This document shows positions 33,569 through 36,133 of a stretch of 36,133 bases of DNA, piece after piece; position 1 is the stretch's first letter; each line of letters opens with the position of its first letter. The stretch comes from a virus. The position numbers were made by a program, and so were the translations under genes. Location of the stretch: positions 1-36,133 of the IMG/VR virus record IMGVR_UViG_3300006128_000644. One strand, 5' to 3'. Below the pieces are notes generated by a model. That model was not told the DNA's origin. It was given only the letters and a program-made list of their open reading frames with translations, and ran no database searches.

Positions 33569-34804
33569 TTATTCCTCTAAGTCTTGTAACTTATTTAATT
33601 CGGGGAAAACTTCCCAGAAGTTTTCTTCTCTGATCCTGTCAATACTTCGGGTATGCATTATAAATTGATCCTTAACTTCGTGCCATTGATCACGGTCGCT
33701 AGCAAAATTAACTGCGTCTGTTACCAATCTTGACAATGAAGTATTATCATCTTTATTTGCCTCTGCCCAGGCTAATGCTTTGGCACTTGCCTCTACTTTT
33801 AATTCTTTGGGTAAACTCTTAGCACAATAGTAACTAGGATGAACTGCTAGGTAAAGACTATGATACCAATCTTCACGCCTTACAATGTTCTTACTCTTTA
33901 AATAACTATAAAATTCACCAATAGTGCTATAGTTGAAAATACTAAACACAGTATTCATTTGGAAACTAATGTAATCTAAATCACGGAAAGTCAATAGATT
34001 GTTTTCTACTTTACCCCAATCAGTTCCCTTGCGTAACCATTCTGCTCGTTCACCATAATGATCTACACTACAACTCAATTCGATCTTTTTAAAGTATTTC
34101 CATAAGTCTAGGATATCATGTTTCTTATACTTGATATTACTTGCATTGGTATTGTAACGTAGTGTAATGTCAGTTTTACCCAAACGAATCATTTCTTCCA
34201 ACATTACATAATGTTCATCAGTAATCAATGGTTCACCACCTGCAAAATAAGCGAGGTCGATATATTCAATATGTGACAATACTTCTTGTAGTACTGTCCC
34301 CTTACCATCGTCAGCATGAATAACAATTGGGTGTTTGTCATCAAAGTGCTTTTGCATTTCTGCACCCCATTGACTACTGAATTCGCTACCACATGTTCTG
34401 CACTTGAAGTTACAGATATTGCTAAAACGAATATCAAAGTAACGCATTTTGAATTCTTCTACTGTTCCATCAGCCTGTGTAGTTGGAACGATTTCATCAA
34501 AGCGTTTGCTAAATTGTTCTTTACTGTAGTTTCTAAAACTATGTGGGCCTGCTTCTTCGTGTTTATAACAAAATGTGCAAATATCGTTTTTCTTTTCGTT
34601 TAGCATATCTAAACGTAACTGTTTCATTTGGTCACTGTTAAATGCTTCTTTAAGAGAAGTCTTTTTAGTGTTTCCAAATGGCTTAGTGTAATCATTACTA
34701 CAGCAAGGATAAATATCACCTTTAGGTGTTACATTAAGATGAACCCAGGGGAACATGCAAAACGTTTTGCTTTCATTCAATAAAAATTCTTTGTCTAGGT
34801 TCAT
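33569..34804 (-). CDS. twitch-domain radical SAM protein (411 aa)
   Basis: Cys16 (TFCMFPWVHLN), Cys34-Cys35 (YPCC), C76-x2-C79 (ICTFCY) and the core C131-x3-C135-x2-C138 (CNFKCRTC) are all present, with YFAGGEPL. It is most like the 433-residue protein upstream (shared RYFDIRFSNICNFKCRTCG block, here named in parts RYFDIRFSN and CNFKCRTCG), which points to recent duplication. Start overlaps the upstream stop by ATGA. Substrate unknown; N-terminal auxiliary-cluster placement is the usual layout of phage twitch proteins. Confidence 0.88.
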   Translation of the reverse strand: MNLDKEFLLNESKTFCMFPWVHLNVTPKGDIYPCCSNDYTKPFGNTKKTSLKEAFNSDQMKQLRLDMLNEKKNDICTFCYKHEEAGPHSFRNYSKEQFSKRFDEIVPTTQADGTVEEFKMRYFDIRFSNICNFKCRTCGSEFSSQWGAEMQKHFDDKHPIVIHADDGKGTVLQEVLSHIEYIDLAYFAGGEPLITDEHYVMLEEMIRLGKTDITLRYNTNASNIKYKKHDILDLWKYFKKIELSCSVDHYGERAEWLRKGTDWGKVENNLLTFRDLDYISFQMNTVFSIFNYSTIGEFYSYLKSKNIVRREDWYHSLYLAVHPSYYCAKSLPKELKVEASAKALAWAEANKDDNTSLSRLVTDAVNFASDRDQWHEVKDQFIMHTRSIDRIREENFWEVFPELNKLQDLEE

Positions 34805-36102
34805 ACTGGTGCCATTCTTGCTCTTACTCGTTGTTCTGGTATATAAAGATTTGCAATCTCAGGGAATGTTTCCATAAATGATTCACCCCTTAGTATATCA
34901 AGTCTTTTTACTTCTTCTCTAAATTTAACTTTTTGCTCATCCCAATTATCTTTGTGATTTACCCAACCAGGAGCAACTTCTAGTTGTTGTAGATGTTTGT
35001 CAATAAATCTATTGGTTTTCATGTATGCAATTGCTCGGTTGATACTTTCTTCACCCTTTGCTTTATACTCAGGTGGCAAGATATGACATGTTAAATGATC
35101 AGGAGTTGTCATATTGTACAATGTGAATACTGCATCTTTGTTAGTATACATATTCTTGTCAATCAAGTATTGATAAAACTCATCAATAGTCAAATAATTA
35201 AACACACTCAATACTGTGTTAATTTGAATATTAACATAAGGCGTTTGTTTAGCAAGCATAAAGTTTGTTTCAACTTGTCCCCAATCAGTTCCATGTCTGA
35301 TATACTCAGCACGTTCTTTGCAGTGGTCAATACTTGCGTAAATCTGAATTTTCTTACTAAAGTGTTTCCATAGTCCAAGCAAGTCTTTGTCTTTAAATTT
35401 TAAATTACTTAGGTTAGTATTGTAACGCAATAGTATATCTGTATGGTTACTGCGAATCATTTCTTCTAATAGAATATAATGTTCTTCAGTAATCAATGGT
35501 TCACCACCTGCAAAGTATGCAACTTCCATATTTGGAATTTGATCTACTACGTCTTGCAAGAACTTTTTGTTATTGTTTTTTGGAATGATCTTTGCGTAGA
35601 ATACTCCACTCTTTAAATCTTCTTGTTCCCACTGAGTACTAAATGCTGAACCACATGTGCGACATTTAAAGTTACAGATATTGCTAAAACGAATATCAAA
35701 GTAACGCATCTTGAATTTCTTTAGTGACCCATCTTCAAGATTGGTATTTTCTAATACGTCATCAAAAGCATTTTTCCACTGCTCATTAGATGTGGTTCTA
35801 AAACTATCAATGCCCTGAGCATCATGGTTATAACACTTACTACATTCAATGTTTTCTTTACCAGTCAACATGTCAAGTCGTAGTTGATTCATCTTTTCGC
35901 TGTTAACTAATTCCATTAGTCCTTGCGTCTTAGAATCACCAACACCGTCAGGAGTTGCGCACGATTCTGCAATACAGCAAGGCGCGGCTACACCGGTGGG
36001 TGTAGTGTGCAAATGAACCCAAGGTATCATACAAAAAGTCTTGCTCTTACCAAGCAATAACTTTTTTACGAAAGAGGATTCGTTAGGCTGGTTTCCTGGC
36101 AT
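34801..36102 (-). CDS. twitch-domain radical SAM protein (433 aa)
   Basis: Cys24 (TFCMIPWVHLH), Cys42-Cys43 (APCC), C87-x2-C90 (IECSKCY), core C143-x3-C147-x2-C150 and YFAGGEPL. The N-terminus is about eight residues longer than in the paralogues. ATG 36102 has GGAG 11 nt upstream, a rather long spacing, so the start is slightly uncertain. It is the first complete gene of a tandem array of three paralogues plus one SPASM enzyme. Confidence 0.88.
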   Translation of the reverse strand: MPGNQPNESSFVKKLLLGKSKTFCMIPWVHLHTTPTGVAAPCCIAESCATPDGVGDSKTQGLMELVNSEKMNQLRLDMLTGKENIECSKCYNHDAQGIDSFRTTSNEQWKNAFDDVLENTNLEDGSLKKFKMRYFDIRFSNICNFKCRTCGSAFSTQWEQEDLKSGVFYAKIIPKNNNKKFLQDVVDQIPNMEVAYFAGGEPLITEEHYILLEEMIRSNHTDILLRYNTNLSNLKFKDKDLLGLWKHFSKKIQIYASIDHCKERAEYIRHGTDWGQVETNFMLAKQTPYVNIQINTVLSVFNYLTIDEFYQYLIDKNMYTNKDAVFTLYNMTTPDHLTCHILPPEYKAKGEESINRAIAYMKTNRFIDKHLQQLEVAPGWVNHKDNWDEQKVKFREEVKRLDILRGESFMETFPEIANLYIPEQRVRARMAPV

Positions 36103-36133
36103 AATCTATAAAACTCCAACATTTCTGGGTACA
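36066..36133 (-). CDS. possible C-terminus of an upstream gene, partial
   Basis: One frame entering from the window edge reads YPEMLEFYRLCQ and stops at 36066. YPEM-x-EFY resembles the ends of the radical SAM genes here (WPEVYEILEKY, FPEIANLY, FPELNKL), so it may be the tail of a further paralogue overlapping the next gene by 37 nt. Two other frames also stop nearby, so this is weak. Confidence 0.3.
   Translation of the reverse strand, partial: YPEMLEFYRLCQETSLTNPLS

Noticed and set aside
1-36133. CRISPR arrays, insertion sequences, tRNA genes
   Set aside because: I saw no regularly spaced short repeats, no transposase motif and no cloverleaf other than the tRNA-like part of the tmRNA.

Overview
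The window looks like part of the genome of a large T4-type tailed phage, probably an uncultured marine or freshwater virus of a proteobacterium. Every supported gene lies on the minus strand, the genes are packed with ATGA-type overlaps, and the sequence is AT-rich. Two promoter types are visible. The right-end genes (as drawn, positions 1-2300) have strong sigma-70 promoters. Many other genes have T4 late-type boxes (xxTAAATA). No structural, replication or terminase gene is present, so the phage assignment rests on promoters, gene packing and gene families typical of T4-like aquatic phages (MoxR ATPase, SpeD, twitch radical SAM proteins, carbamoyltransferase).

Layout. Transcription runs from high to low coordinates. 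36133-31080: a run of radical SAM enzymes (three twitch-type paralogues, one SPASM-type, possibly the tail of another) with an 85-residue protein between them. 31075-16211: a nucleotide-sugar and surface-modification block. It holds four SGNH or glycosyltransferase-like pairs or singles, a GDP-mannose 3,5-epimerase homologue, a sugar-nucleotide dehydrogenase fused to a methyltransferase, two B12-binding radical SAM proteins and a NodU/TobZ-type carbamoyltransferase. 16203-10042: one 2053-residue protein built of about 22 copies of a FDFSWHP repeat. 10045-5689: another radical SAM protein, a DNA-type methyltransferase, two exported glycine-rich proteins and another glycosyltransferase-like protein. 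5652-5176: a 51-residue ORF followed by a circularly permuted tmRNA gene and its terminator. 5146-1: a 2-oxoglutarate-type oxygenase, SpeD, a 625-residue nucleotidyltransferase-like protein, two small early-type genes, MoxR and a partial lipoprotein.

How the genes may work together. Carbamoyl transfer, hexose C3/C5 epimerisation, C6 oxidation, SGNH esterase/acyl transfer, glycosyl transfer and seven radical SAM reactions fit the assembly or remodelling of an unusual glycan (host envelope or virion). This is inference from families; the substrate cannot be read from sequence. SpeD (polyamines) and the tmRNA (ribosome rescue) would adjust host physiology.

Strongest observations: (1) the permuted two-piece tmRNA with tag ANDNYYYEDLRLAA; (2) six genes with a late-promoter box only 4-5 nt before the ATG and no Shine-Dalgarno, predicting leaderless late mRNAs; (3) a relic of a glycosyltransferase-like gene overlapping the end of an SGNH gene; (4) a nested palindrome over the promoter at 2175-2223; (5) an 807-bp super-repeat inside the giant gene; (6) the dehydrogenase-methyltransferase fusion.
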